DNA from: Cladochytrium replicatum
Taxonomy: Eukaryota; Chytridiomycota; Chytridiomycetes; Cladochytriales; Cladochytriaceae
Length of the DNA stretch: 64,000 bases
Assembly: GCA_025526935.1 (NCBI GenBank)
Contig: JAHLKD010000011.1
Span: forward strand, 1-64,000
Direction of reading: 5' to 3'
In this document: one piece after another, positions 46,330-60,702 of the stretch
How the letters are laid out: each line of letters begins with the position of its first letter
Numbering within the stretch: position 1 is the first letter of the stretch
Made by a program: the position numbers and the translations under genes
Notes under the pieces: generated by a model
The model's database searches: none
What the model saw: the letters and a program-made list of their open reading frames with translations, nothing else
What the model was told of the DNA's origin: nothing

Positions 46330-47070
46330 CCGAGTGTGTCCCTCTCCGCAAGGTTGCCGGAATTGATGTCCACATGTCGACCGGCGACCACCCAAAGACT
46401 GCGGCAGCGATCGCGCGAGAAATTGGTATTCTCCCACCGCTCGTAGAGGATCACGACTACGTCGACGAATTCGGGAAGGGAAAGGACGCACAAACCACAG
46501 GTCGAGCAGCAAACAAGCAACGTAGCGGTTCGAAGAGGGTGATGACAGCCGCCGAGTTTGATAACTTGACTGAGGAGGAGATCGACAAAATGGAGGAACT
46601 GCCAGTAGTTTTGGCTCGTCGCCTCCCCCAAACGAAAGCACAACTGATCAAAGCTCTTCACCGGCGCGGAAAGTTTGTCGCCATGACTGGTGATAGTAAA
46701 TGCGATCTCATCCTCCGTGTTGAAGGAAAATCATGCACTGGTTTGGACACTTATTTCTGCCACTGTTGCGATTGCAATTGCCGTCGTTGTGCCTGGATTG
46801 AATGATGTCGTCTTTGGTCACATTCTTTCAGTTTCGGTTTGGATATTTTCTGTAAATGGCTTGATTCGCTTTACTTTGGCAGCTGGGAATGGGGTGCGAT
46901 CGCCATTTGCTATGTTGTGTTCTACATTATATAACGAAGTAGGAAGGATCCTCATGAATAAAAGATCAAAAATAATAACACGGGAGTCGACCAATCACAG
47001 ACCTCTATTTCAGCACCTGATGAAAAGATTTTTGATCTGCAAATTTTGTTGGGAAACCTTGGAAGTTTGA
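46330..47070 (+). pseudogene. ENA-type Na+/K+ P-type ATPase, internally deleted
   Basis: The frame around 46345-46700 reads VRKVAGIDVHMSTGDHPKTAA ... VMTAAEFDNLTEEEIDKM ... LPQTKAQLIKALHRRG ... AMTGD, the end of the P domain of type IID (ENA) sodium pumps. Where the hinge GDGVND should follow, the sequence is broken. After a shift it resumes with ALVWTLISATVAIAIAVVV, resembling the last transmembrane helices. The phosphorylation loop, most of the membrane domain and the N-terminal half are absent, so no working pump can be made. It lies directly upstream of the NLP gene. Confidence 0.75.
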
Positions 47071-47073
47071 ACA

Positions 47074-47912
47074 ATGAAGATCCTCAGCATTGTGCTGGCA
47101 GCGGCAACTGCACTTCTCAGCGCGACGACGGCTTACTCGGCCGTGCTTGGTCATGACCAGATCGTCGGGTTCCAGGAGCAGACCCCCGTAACTGGCGAAG
47201 AGAAGTCAGCCCTCAAGTTCAAGGCATACCTTCACGTTCTGAACGGTTGCGCCGCGTTTCCAGCAGTAGACGCTGCCGGTAACGTCGGTGGAGGATTGAA
47301 AATTGGCGGCTCAATGAACGGCCAGTGCTCGAGCAGTGTTGGCCAGGTATGGGGCAAAAAAACGAAACACCAAACTGAAGCATTAATGCCACATCTTCCC
47401 TGGTCAGGTCTACGTGCGATCAGGATGGTACAACGGTCGCTGGGCAATCATGGTATGAGAAACAGAAATTGTCTGACTTTGGTTCTCAAGCACATCGCAT
47501 GTTCCAGTACGCCTGGTACATGCCAAAAGACCAAGGCTCCATTTCAGGCGTCGGCCACCGCCATGACTGGGAGTGTGCCGTGGTCTGGATCAACAACCCC
47601 GACGCAAGCGTTCAGAACATCATCGCTGTCTCTGCCTCCGCCCACGGCGACTTCCGCAAATATAACCCCGCCCCATCAAGCATTATGGACGGAACCCACC
47701 CCAACATCAAGTACTGGGCCAACGGAGTGTTGACCCACGCAACGGATACCGATGACAGCAACAAGGGACAGAACCCCGTGCTTCCCATCATTCACTGGCA
47801 CCAGCTCACCCAAGCTGCTCGGGACACCTTGAATTCGTACGACTTTGGAAGCGCCAACGTGCCGTTCAAAGATCAGAACTTCTTGAACAACCTTGCAAGC
47901 GCATACATCTAA
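47074..47912 (+). CDS. NLP-family (necrosis-inducing-like) secreted protein
   Basis: The gene starts at ATG 47074 with a signal peptide (MKILSIVLAAATALLSATTA) and is interrupted by two short introns (about 47349-47406 and 47452-47507). The family heptapeptide GHRHDWE is intact at about 47560-47580, and two Cys lie in the N-terminal half. NPP1-domain proteins are secreted; some are cytolytic toward plant cells and others are not. Activity cannot be read from sequence. In a chytrid it may act in plant-material colonisation or have a non-toxic role. A decayed partial copy lies 0.6 kb downstream. Both introns have regular GT-AG borders. Confidence 0.88.
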
Positions 47913-48269
47913 AGCGATGGATGTTGACGGTGATTGTCCCACCACTCAAACCAGCTCCCCCCCTTGAACCTCATATCTTGTACTCATCAAAATGAAGGCT
48001 AGCTTTCCGACTATGACATTTTTGTCTGGCAATTTTTTGTCTGCTTGCGACTATCACTCTCTGAAATTTGAATGAATTCAAATGGAACCATCTGAAAGGA
48101 TCAAAACCAAAGCTCAAGGTCCGATATTAATTGCAGGATTTCATGAGCGTTGGTTTGGAGCAAAGCTCTTTCCGTCGGTGCATTGTGTGGTGCTCTCATT
48201 CTCGCAAAAAACAAATTCGCTGACACTATCGCTCAGTATCGTTGAGGAGTAGCCATAATTTTTACATCA
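47913..48269. other. 3' flank of the NLP gene
   Basis: A/T-rich spacer without recognisable genes, leading into a zone of gene fragments. Confidence 0.4.
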
Positions 48270-48345
48270 TCATTCGAGTTGAGTGCTCATCAGCTTGTGA
48301 CCGCTTGATTTCCACCATTCGCGGCTGGCGTTCTCCTCGAGCTCG
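48270..48345 (-). pseudogene. Fragment of the WW-rich repeat family
   Basis: On the minus strand the short frame ENASREWWKSSGHKL matches one repeat of the 43.6-kb solenoid protein (EWWKSSGLEL). It covers less than one unit and is stopped on both sides. Confidence 0.5.
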
Positions 48346-48473
48346 GGCTTTAGCCGACTGTTCCCTCGAGTCACTCAGTGCCATCACACATCCGAGTCAT
48401 AATTGATCGAATCAACTTACTGTTCTGGCACGCCCGCGACCTAACATAAGCAAGGGTCAATGAAAAGGCCGCA

Positions 48474-48645
48474 GAACATAATCACTGTCTCTACTTTCGG
48501 CGATTTCTGAAATTTCAACCCTGCCCTCATGGATCATGGACGGAACCTCAATACCACAAACTGATTACACCGGCGCGCGTGGTGACCAACGCAGCGGCTA
48601 GAGATCACGACGACAAGAGGGGGAACGCTTGTCACCACACATTGA
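48474..48645 (+). pseudogene. Decayed fragment of the NLP gene
   Basis: DNA here aligns with the middle of the NLP gene (compare about 47609-47775), sharing words such as CAGAACAT, ATGGACGGAACC and TGACCAACGCA/TGACCCACGCA. It has several indels and stops and lacks the heptapeptide region and signal peptide. It is a non-functional relic, described only as such. Confidence 0.6.
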
Positions 48646-48832
48646 AGTTGTACGATCTTTGGGAGTGGCAGCTTGGAGCAGATCTTTGGCTGATATGTAA
48701 ATAGGTCAATATTTGATGTTGTCGAAGTGAAACTTCCCCTCAATGGATCACGACGTTGAAGGTTGCACTTAGGTTTAACCTCTTTTCGAAATAAGAGCTC
48801 TCGAATGGTGGGTTTCAAATGAACTGGAGGCA

Positions 48833-48981
48833 AGTTCTCCAAAGGCAATACAGACGAAGCCAGTGCCAACGGCCACACCAAGGTTCTCGATTGGTGGAAG
48901 AACGGCGGCTTAGGGTTTTCGTGGACGCGCAGAGCGATGAACTATGCAAGCGGCAATGGGCACGTCGAGTTGCTCGAGTGA
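48833..48981 (+). pseudogene. Plus-strand fragment of the WW-rich repeat family
   Basis: The frame DEASANGHTKVLDWWKNGG ... AMNYASGNGHVELLE covers about one and a half repeats of the family, then stops at TGA. It faces a minus-strand N-terminal fragment of the same family, which implies an inversion. Confidence 0.65.
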
Positions 48982-49009
48982 TTGAAATCGAGCGGCCTTG
49001 ACTCAAGTA

Positions 49010-49243
49010 CAACCACTCCGGCAAAATACCTTGCTTGTGCGAACTTTCCAGGAACAGTTGGAGAAGCTCGACGTATCCTCGAGAGCTGGCCAATTCCATG
49101 GATGCGACTCTATGGACTAGTCGTAGCTGAACATGGCGTCTGCGAAGGTGAGTTGCGGCTTTGAAAGCTGTTTGGGGGTCATTGGCCCATTCGCCAAGCA
49201 GTATCAAGATGCTGTCGATCAATTCAATCGGGGTGCTGGTCAT
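49010..49243 (-). pseudogene. Minus-strand N-terminal fragment of the WW-rich repeat family
   Basis: From ATG 49243 the frame reads PIELIDSILILLGEWANDPQ ... ATHLRRRHVQLRLVHRV, closely matching the N terminus of the 43.6-kb protein (EIIEGILIHLGE ... LLRSRHVQSHLIHLV). The family match ends near 49010, before the repeats begin. The frame then runs on into antisense of the adjacent plus-strand fragment. Confidence 0.7.
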
Positions 49244-49490
49244 CGTACAGTTATCACAAGAAGGTTTGAATTTAAACTCCAACTGGAAAGAAAGCCGAGC
49301 TCAGCATCGCTGCTTGAGGCCCTTGTTTTGGATTACTCAAAAGAAAACACAAAATACTCCTAAAATACAGGAAAGAGACAACATTACCAGACAACGAGAA
49401 CCAAAAACTAGTCGAATTGATTATAACAATGGTTATAAACACAACGGGAGCATAAACCAACCTGACCCACTTCACTACATTCCCGTCGTC

Positions 49491-52260
<2,770 letters not shown>

Positions 52261-53096
52261 TTATAAGGATTGCAGACTTTGGTACGATGTGTCCACGTTG
52301 TTTTTCTGTCGGCACAAAGGAAATCGGATCCCCCGTGGCCAATCAGCGATGAAATTTACGTGCTGCGGAGAAGCGGCAAAGGATGAATCAGCCGGAGATC
52401 ATCTTTTTTTGTCGACTTAGAAACGCTCGTCTTTCTTGGGTTCAGTAGGTTTTGGTTTTCTGGTTCTCATTTTCAATCTTCTATCTTTGAAACATACACC
52501 CAAAAAGTACTCGTAAGAAAAGATTTCCCTAACTAAACCTTGCAAAAAACTACCAAACCCTTTCTGCAAAACTAAGACTCTTTATATTTTGCTTCCCACC
52601 CAAAAAAAACACCACCTAATTCAAAGGGACAACAGCCATTCTATGTTAGTGTGTGCACAGTAGTTTCCCGTTTCAAGAACAAAAAAAACCCTCTATCACT
52701 AGAAACAAAACCTCACTCCTCCTCAGCAAAAAAGACTACAAAAGGAAGGTTACCGCCCTGCGGAACAAGACACAAAGAAATGAAAGAATGCACCCGAGGC
52801 GAGTTTCACCAACCGCAAAAAAACCAAACAAGAAAAGAGAAACACATATAACCAAAAAAAAGAGAAGCACATCTTACCCTTTGCAAAAACCACCGCATCT
52901 TTGTCAGAGAAATGTTCTTGGGAGGCCAAACTCGGAAAAGACACAAAGGCAAGCCCACCACACAATTGAACAAAGTCAAATCAGAAATAGCAGCAGCCAA
53001 AAAGAAAGAGAACGCAACAAACAGATCCGAACGAGCCGCAAAAAAAAACTGAAAACGATTGCATTTTGTTCACCGCAAGAAACAATTTCCAGTTCT
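52261..53096. other. ARG5,6 promoter and A-rich spacer
   Basis: Upstream side of ARG5,6, followed by an A-rich stretch (about 52500-53060) with many AAAAAA runs downstream of the receptor-like gene. No gene is supported. Confidence 0.5.
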
Positions 53097-55621
53097 TTAC
53101 TCCTCGTCGCTCTCGTCAACGACGACAACGCTCCCCCTCACGCTCCCGCTCTCGCTGTCCGTCTCTGCAAAGTGCACCTGGCTCAACGGGTGCGGCTTCT
53201 TGCCGCTCTTACCCCCGACGCCGTTCAGCGCCGTCATGATCGTAGACCGTCCAGCCGCACCAGTTGTGTTGGTGCTCTCGCTCGAGAAGCTCGCAAACGA
53301 GTCCCGGAAGCTCGAGGAGTCGCTGTCGCGACGGGAGTCGTACGACGAGTCGCTCGCAAAGGTGTCGCGGCGAGAGTCTTCAGTCATGTACGTGTCGCGA
53401 CGGGAGCCCTCAGAAGAGTCGCTGAGGTCGGAGAAGTCGGTCATGTACGTGTCGCGGCGAGAGTCTTCGGTCATGTAGGTGTCCCGGCGAGAGTCTTCGG
53501 TCATGTACGTGTCACGGCGAGAGTCCTCGGTCATGTACGTGTCGCGGCGAGAGTCCTCGGAAGCGTCGGTAAAGTCGGTCATGTACGTGTCACGGCGAGA
53601 TCCCTCGGTGAGGTAAGTGTCGCGGCGAGAGTCGGCGTCGGTGAGGTAAGTGTCGCGGCGAGAGTCGGCGTCGGTGAGGTAAGTTTCGCGGCGAGAGTCG
53701 GCGTCGGTGAGGTAAGTGTCGCGGCGAGAGTCGGCGTCGGTGAGGTAAGTGTCACGACGAGAGTCCGCGTCAGTCAAGTACGTGTCGCGGCGCGATCCCT
53801 CTGTCAAGTAAGTGTCACGGCGAGAGTCTCCGTCGTCATCGCTGTCAGTCGAGTCCGAGCTGGCGACAGTGTACTCGGTCGCATAAGTCTCGCGACGCAG
53901 GTCGTACATGGTGTCGCGACCGCCGTCGTGGTCAGAGAAAGCATAGTCTGAGCTCGCGAAAGTGTCGCGGGTGTTGGTCTTGGAAGCCGGGACGCCAGCG
54001 GCAAGGGCTGCGGCGGCAGCGAGGGACTTGGTCTGGTCCGGAGGAGAGGTGGCAAGGGGAGCGGTGCGAGTGTTGTTGTTGACGGGCTCGTTGGCGACCG
54101 TAAACACACTCATGTGCGCCGGGAGAGCGCGGGGAGAGGTCACGTTGCTGGCAGAGGTGGTGTACACAGACTCGTGGGCGTTGATGCGGTCCTCGGGGAT
54201 GGCGGCGGGAGCAGTCATCGGGGCTGCAATGGGCATGGGCGGAGGTGGCGGGGGCAGCTCGGCGGAGTACATGATGCGGTCCCAGTTCGAGTTGAAGTCC
54301 ATGTTCAGTGACGCCTCCGACACAGCGGGGGTGTTGATGCGCGGCGGCTGGTTCGGCACGTTGACCTGTGAAAAAAATGTGTTAGCACGCTGAGATATGC
54401 CGAGAGCAATAAGAAAAGTAATTCGAGATCAAGAAAATTTCCTTGAGGACGGCTTCGCCAACCTTTTCTCTCTCCCGCCTTCTTGCTTTGTCACTGCGTC
54501 TCTTCTTTCTCCATTGTTCCCCGTCCTTCTTCCCTTTGTCCGTTTCCTTCTCTGTGTATCTCTCCACATACCTTTGACCTGTTCCAAGTAGATTCAGCCG
54601 CATTGGGCGACATTGGGTACTGCTGTTGCTGCTGCTGGTGGTCATAGTGTGAGGGCGGGGGTGGGGGAGTAGTTGACCTGACGGTGACGTTCATAAAGTT
54701 GACAGCGTTGGCCTCGGGATCGTAGGGGTAATCATCGCCACCCTTTGATTTTGAAGGAACAATTTGCTGGGAACGGCGACGAACGACGAGAAGCGCAGCA
54801 CCGATGGCGGCAGCGACGGCCACAGCCCCGGCGGAAGCAAGACCGGCGACGAGACCAGTGCTGGGACCGTTTCCGGTGGTACTACCAGTAGTGTTTTTGT
54901 TTGTGTCTCCACCGCCGTTGGGGAAGTTGACCGTGCCCGAGTCCGGAGAAGAACCGTCCTGGTTGCTGCCGTCACCGCCGTTAGAGTTGCCGCCGGTACC
55001 AAGACCGTTGGGGCTATTTCCGACGGAGATCTGAGTGACGACGGGGGAAGGAGAGGAACGGGGCGAAGCCGAGGAAGCGGGGTTGGCAGGCTCGGGAGAA
55101 TCGGAGGGGTCAGGAACGAAAACGACGGGGGGAGGGGCGGAAGTCCTGGGAGACTGTTGAGCTGCAGGGCGAGTGGTGGTGGTGACGACGGGAGGGGAGT
55201 TGTCGTTACCGTCGCCGTTATTGCCACCATTGGATGGCGGGGGAGGGGCCGGGCTGGACTCAGCAGGGGGAGGAACGACTACAACCGGCGAGGACTCGAC
55301 GGTGACAGGGGACGAAACATCGGCCGCCAGGGTCGTAGGGTCAATTGTTGTAGTCGTAGTTGTGGTAGTGGTAGTGGTGGTAGTCTCAGTGCTAGTAGTG
55401 GTGGTAGTCTCAGCAGCAGCAGCAGTGGAATCGCCGGCCAAGTTGTTCACAATTGAGGTGAGTTTGCCCGTGGCAGCGGTGGAGGGATCAGCAGCGGCAG
55501 AGGTGTCGACAGCAACTGCAGTAGTCGCAGACGAGGAAGCGCTTTCCGCCAAGTCGTTAGGCACCTGGGCAACGACAGCCGAGGCCAGCACGGCAACCAC
55601 CAGCAATAGAACACGACGCAT
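53097..55621 (-). CDS. Single-pass receptor-like protein with RRDTY-repeat tail, 772 aa
   Basis: Two exons (55621-54572 and 54365-53097; 206-bp intron) give 773 codons. A signal peptide (MRRVLLLVVAVLASAVVAQ) is followed by a long Ser/Thr/Pro-rich, probably O-glycosylated ectodomain with a poly-Thr run. Then come one transmembrane helix (GLASAGAVAVAAAIGAALLVV) and a stop-transfer RRR. The cytoplasmic part is Pro-rich and then carries about 16 copies of RR[D/E][T/S], most as SRRDTY[L/M]T[D/E], in an acidic setting. RRxT/S is the basophilic-kinase (PKA-like) consensus, so the tail looks like a multi-site phosphorylation platform. The architecture recalls fungal wall-stress sensors (Wsc/Mid2-like), but no WSC domain is present. 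Function is inferred. Confidence 0.8.
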
Positions 55622-56436
55622 TGTCTAGCAGGGATTGAGAGGGGGAAGATAGGTCTAAGGGAAAAGAATGGGTGGGGCGGGTGGCAACCAGCGCTGAACA
55701 GATAGATAGGGTTTGGTGGGTGGCAGGGGAGTGGCACTGGCTGGCACTATTTTAGGGTTTGTAGGGTATGGTAGGGCTGTTATGGTGTAGGTGTATTGCA
55801 ACTTCGTCGTTAAAAAAGATTGTTGGGATCAATTATTTACAACCATTCTGAAAAACACAAGAAAGCAGACAAGAATAGGTGACTGCTGCTTCCAATCAAG
55901 CAGCAGCGATCTCACTGTAAAAACAAAAATAAAAACTGTCATCTTTGGGTGATCTTCACAGTCTGTCGTGCCAAGTGCATTTTCTGTCTTCCGCATTTCC
56001 TGCTTGTTGGCACCGCCGTCCTTCGGGCGTGAGCCGTACGAGCCGTGATTCTGATATCCATAGATTAAACGGACGCTGAGAATTTGGAACGAAAAGTTTT
56101 ATGCCAGGCTGCAATGTTTTTGGTCAGGTCTGGAACGGAGGTAAATGGACGGACATGGAATCGGACTGTTCAAGAGTCTATATCTTTGATGCTCTGCTTT
56201 CACCCTTCTGTCCGGATCAGTAAACATATATTACCGGCAAATAAGCATTAATGGTGCTACATAGAAATTAGCTTCGATTCCATCGCGTCCCATCTCCAAG
56301 CTTGTGTGTATGTTCTCGATTTCGATGGGACCGAATTAATAAGAAACCATAGAAGAAGGTCGTAACTGTTGGATGTTTTCTTTGCAGTGTCGATGGAAAA
56401 CTAGTCTTTCCATGCTCAGCAGCAACAACTACCGCT
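55622..56436. other. Intergenic spacer
   Basis: Promoter side of the receptor-like gene and 3' flank of the first xylanase. Only short, unsupported frames are seen. Confidence 0.45.
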
Positions 56437-57976
56437 TCACAAGCATTGCGAGTACTGTAAACCAATTCGAGATCAGCACAAAGAGTCTATCTCGCTCGTC
56501 CAAAGAAAAACAACTCACGTAAGGGTTGCCGAAAGTGCAAGTGGTACCAGAGACACAGCAAGTAGGACCAGCCCATCCCATTCCACCGCACTGTCCCCAC
56601 TTTGCGGAGCAGTTTCCACCGCCACCGCCGTTGGTCGGGGCAGGGGTAGAAGAAGTGCGCGAGGTCGGGGGGGGCGCTACGGTCGTCGTAGTGGTCCTGG
56701 TGGTTGAAGGCGGGGGCTGAGTGGTCACTGCAGAGCCACCGAGTGCGTCAGTGATACCGTAGTACGCGGGTTTGGGTTGGTAGTTCGAGTCGAACGGAAG
56801 CGCGGCGCCCTGGCCCGAGAACGTCTGCGGGATCCACGAGTACTTGTCGGTGATTCCCCACGCCTCGATACCGACGCAGTTCGCGACGGCTAAGCACGCG
56901 CTGACGACGGTCTTGTAGTCCGTCCTCTGCTGGTTCAACGCGCTCTGCGACGCGGGGGTGGTGGTCCGGATGTCGAGCTCAGTGAGAGCAACGAGGACAC
57001 CGAGGTTGGCAAAGCTCTGGAGCACAGAGCCGAAGCTTGAGGAGATCTGGCCGACGACCAAGTGCGCCTGGGATCCAATACCGTCGATCGGGATGCCCTG
57101 TCCACGGAGCTTGCGGACAATGTTGATCACCGCGTTGGCCTTCGCGCCAGTGTAGTCGAGGTTGTAGTCGTTGATGAACAGCTTTGCGTTCGGGTCTGCG
57201 GCACGTGCAGCCTGGAATGCGATCGCCACAAAGGCTTCGCCGATGCTGCGCGAGAAGGGTGAGCTGCGGAGGGATCCGTCTTCGTTGAAGATCTCGTTCA
57301 CGACATCTATTCATTAAAAATTTTCAGGATGTGCTTTTATTTGGAGGCACTATGCAGACTCACCCCAGTGAACAAGCTGGCCCTTGAAGTGACCGGCGAC
57401 GTTGGCGATGTGGTTCTTCATCGCGGCGGTAAGAGTAGCGTTGTTCCAGTTGCCGTTGTTGACCCATCCTGGGAGCTGCGAGTGCCATACCTATTGGAAG
57501 ACATAAGTTACCTTTTACTACGTATTTCATCCGCACACTTACCAAAGTGTGACCGCGGACAAGCAGATTGTTCGCCTTGGCAAATGAAACAATCTGCTCA
57601 GCCGCCGAGTATGAGAAGACGTTCTGCTGGGGCTCCGTTGCGTCCCACTATTTCGCAAGAGGATCCATATCAGAAAAGCACCACACAAGAAACTGCTCGC
57701 TGGGCGTGTTTACCTTCATCTGGTTACCGGGAGTGATCAGACCAGAGTGTGTCTTGTGCAAGTTCGCAGTTCCCGAATCTTGGAGCTCGCCAACATCGGC
57801 CGCAAACCCGAACTTTATTTGAAACGAAATCGTAAGCCCAAACCAATACCCCTGAACTCATCACAGCCTACGTAACGACCCTTGGCTTTTGCCAAAGCGT
57901 TGAGGCCCTGCCCCGAAACGCTGCTGGCGGCGGCGAAGAGTGTAGCGGCGGCGTACAAAGCGCTGAATGCAACCAT
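56437..57976 (-). CDS. GH10 endo-1,4-beta-xylanase with C-terminal CBM1
   Basis: Starts at ATG 57976 with a signal peptide ([19 protein letters not shown]). Short introns divide the gene. The GH10 barrel shows [14 protein letters not shown], the acid/base Glu in [12 protein letters not shown] and the nucleophile Glu in LTELDIR. A Thr/Pro-rich linker leads to a fungal cellulose-binding module with the expected Cys pattern ([10 protein letters not shown] ... GPTCC ... SQCL), the last residues being in a separate tiny exon. It is secreted to cleave xylan in plant cell walls. It lies directly downstream of a close paralog. Confidence 0.94.
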
Positions 57977-58474
57977 GACTACAGGTGTTTTTTGGCTCTC
58001 GAGGTGGAGGCAGAAGTACCTTATATATGCGTGCCAACGCCAACAATCCATGCAGGATCAGAGTATGACCTTCAAAACATGAGCATGACACAACGCATAC
58101 TGCAGGAATGCTTAAGTGGGACAAATTGCACAATGCGGATATTTTCAGACTGATGCATGACGACGGAAAATTTATTGGAAAATTATAACTTTTCAAAAGT
58201 TAACCACTTTATCACATTAGATTTTAGTTCGTTGCATCTCCAACTTTGATTTTATAGCTTACTATGGCTTTATCTTCTAACGTTAGATCTCACGGCATAT
58301 CGTCGCTACCTAGGAGCACGTGCAGTGAGAGCACCAAATATGTTTATTACCATCACCAAACTGGGATGGATCAAAGGCGTATTACATAGAGATTAAAGCA
58401 TCCTTCGCTTCCGAAAGCGACAAAAACAAAAAAAGTCATAGATTTTCGAACCCCGTGTAGCAAGTTAAACCAGT
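57977..58474. other. Spacer between the two xylanase genes
   Basis: Holds the promoter of the downstream xylanase, with its TATA box, and the 3' flank of its paralog. Nothing else is seen. Confidence 0.5.
58021..58027 (-). promoter_or_regulatory. TATA box of the downstream GH10 gene
   Basis: TATATAA on the minus strand, 45 bp upstream of the ATG at 57976. The paralog has TATAAAT at the same distance, which supports function. Confidence 0.6.
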
Positions 58475-60020
58475 TCACAAGCACTGCGAGTACTATATTT
58501 TAAAAGACCAGGCCAGTCAGCAAAAAGAATCGAAAACGGGGGGGAATTGACTTACCCAAGCATTGTTGAACGTGCAAGTAGTGCCAGCAACACAGCATGT
58601 GGGCCCAGTCCATCCGTTGCCACCGCACTGTCCCCACTTCGCACTGCAGTTCCCGCCTCCGTTCGTAGGCGCCGGGCTAGCAGAGGTTTGCACGGTCGTG
58701 GTCACGGGAGGAATCACCGTGGTGGTAGTGGTGGTCCTGGTCGAGGTCGCGCCAGGAGCGGTTGTTACAGCCGATCCACCAAGAGCCTCCGTGATACCAT
58801 AGTAAGCGGGTTTGGGCTGGTAGTTCGAGTCAAAAGGAAGCGCCGCACCCTGGCCTGGGAAGGTCTGCGGGATCCACGAGTACTTATCCGTGATTCCCCA
58901 TACTTCGATACCAACGCAGTTCGCGACGGCCAAGCACGCGCTGACGACGGTTTTGTAATCGGTCTTTTGCTGGTTCAAGGTGCTGGTCGACGCAGGGGTG
59001 TTGGTCCTGATGTCGAGCTCGGTAAGGGCAACGAGAACACCGAGGTTTGCAAAGCTCTGGAGCACAGAGCCGAAGCTTGAGGAGATCTGGCCGACGACCA
59101 AGTGCGCCTGCGATCCGATTCCGTCAATGGGAACACCTTGGCCGCGAAGCTTGCGGACGATGTTGATCACTGCGTTGGCCTTTGCACCAGTGTAGTCCAA
59201 GTTGTAGTCGTTGATGAACAGTTTGGCATTGGGGTCCGCAGCCCTAGCGGCCTGGAATGCGATGGAGACGAAGGCTTCACCAATGTTTCGGGAGAAAGGG
59301 GAGTCGCGGAGCGAGCCGTCTTCGTTGAAGATCTCATTCACGACGTCTGGGGAGGAAAATTTAGTACTTCTATCCGAGAATGGGGTATTTTGCGCGCACC
59401 CCAGTGGACAAGCTGTCCCTTGAAGTGACCAGCGACGTTGGCAATGTGGTTCTTCATGGCGGCGGTCAGAGTAGCATTGTTCCAGTTGCCATTGCTGACC
59501 CATCCAGGGAGCTGGGAGTGCCAAACCTGTAATTGGGCAAGGTAAGATACTTATCCGTGATAGTGGCAAGTGTGGAGTTTGACTTACCAAAGTGTGACCA
59601 CGGACGAGCAAGTTGTTAGCCTTAGCGAAAGAGACAATCTTCTCTCCTTCAGAGTACGAGAATACGTTCTGCTGAGGCTCGGTCGCATCCCACTGGAACA
59701 AAAGATTACATTCTAGTTCAGATCAACAAACACATGAATCTGAAACACAGTCGTCACCTTCATCTGGTTGCCGGGAGTGATCAACCCTGAGTGCGTCTTG
59801 TGCAGATTCGCGGTTCCAGAGTCTTGGAGCTCACTCACATCAGCCGCAAAACCGAACTAGCAAACACAATCATATCAGCTCGATGTCCTATTGCTGTGAA
59901 CTCAATACGTACGTAGCGACCTTTTGCTTGAGCCATAGCATTGAGGCCCTGCCCCGATGCCCGGTTCGCAGAAGCAGCAACAAATGCAGCGATAACGTAG
60001 AACGAAGTGAGTGCAACCAT
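58475..60020 (-). CDS. GH10 endo-1,4-beta-xylanase with C-terminal CBM1 (paralog)
   Basis: Starts at ATG 60020 ([20 protein letters not shown], a signal peptide). It shares the intron layout and most residues with the downstream gene: RGHTLV region, [10 protein letters not shown] with the acid/base Glu, LTELDIR with the nucleophile Glu, a Thr-rich linker and CBM1 ([10 protein letters not shown] ... SQCL). Divergence concentrates in the signal peptide and linker, as expected after tandem duplication. It is secreted and degrades xylan. All catalytic residues are intact. Confidence 0.94.
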
Positions 60021-60702
60021 TGCCAATTTCCAATGGAGTAAGCGCTGATAGCTCCCCCTCCATTTATACATTTGAGGACGTCACTGATGACAATTTATTG
60101 ATGCAGATCAGCATGGAGCATTAAGCAGTATTAAAACATTCCGATGTGAGGGGATGAAAATTTCCAACCAAGGTGAAACAGACAGCGAAAGCAGGTGCAG
60201 CAAGTTAACACCAGATCGGGTTGTGCGACATCTTCGAAAGAACGTAGTGGAACCATCTGCAATATGAATGTTCTGGTGCAGTCATGATGGATATAGCCAA
60301 CAATCATCACATGAGTGTATTTTCTGGTAACGAAATTTCTTCGATGTTCATGCACCACAACAAAGGTGGTGTGACACATTGTGAAAACTGAGAACTTTCG
60401 GGGGAGCCCAGGATTTAATCTATAATTGAACACAGGCGAAACGGTAGAACCACAGCATAGTCGCTGAGAGGAGAAGAATCTTGCGAAGAAATTGCAGTAT
60501 CATAAGTCACACAGTAAAATCAAGAGAAACAGGCAAAAAAAAAGCAGAAGCAGAAACGAAAGCAAAAGAAAACTCTACAAATACACCCGTCCCACGAAAC
60601 CGCAGTTAGAACATGGAATAGTAGCAAGCAGTGTCCAAAATCGAGAACCCACATTCCCTGCAATGCTTTTAAGAAAAAAGAAAGATGTCCCGTCTGCCTT
60701 AT
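60021..60702. other. Spacer between xylanase and GPCR genes
   Basis: Xylanase promoter and GPCR 3' flank. An A-rich run lies near 60530-60560. No gene is seen. Confidence 0.45.
60062..60068 (-). promoter_or_regulatory. TATA box of the upstream GH10 gene
   Basis: TATAAAT on the minus strand, 42 bp upstream of the ATG at 60020, matching the position in the paralog. Confidence 0.55.

Noticed and set aside
52653-53951. 432-codon plus-strand frame with VARVGVGEVS-type repeats
   Set aside because: It is the antisense reading of the RRDTY repeat array. The minus-strand gene has signal peptide, transmembrane helix and an exact two-exon frame.
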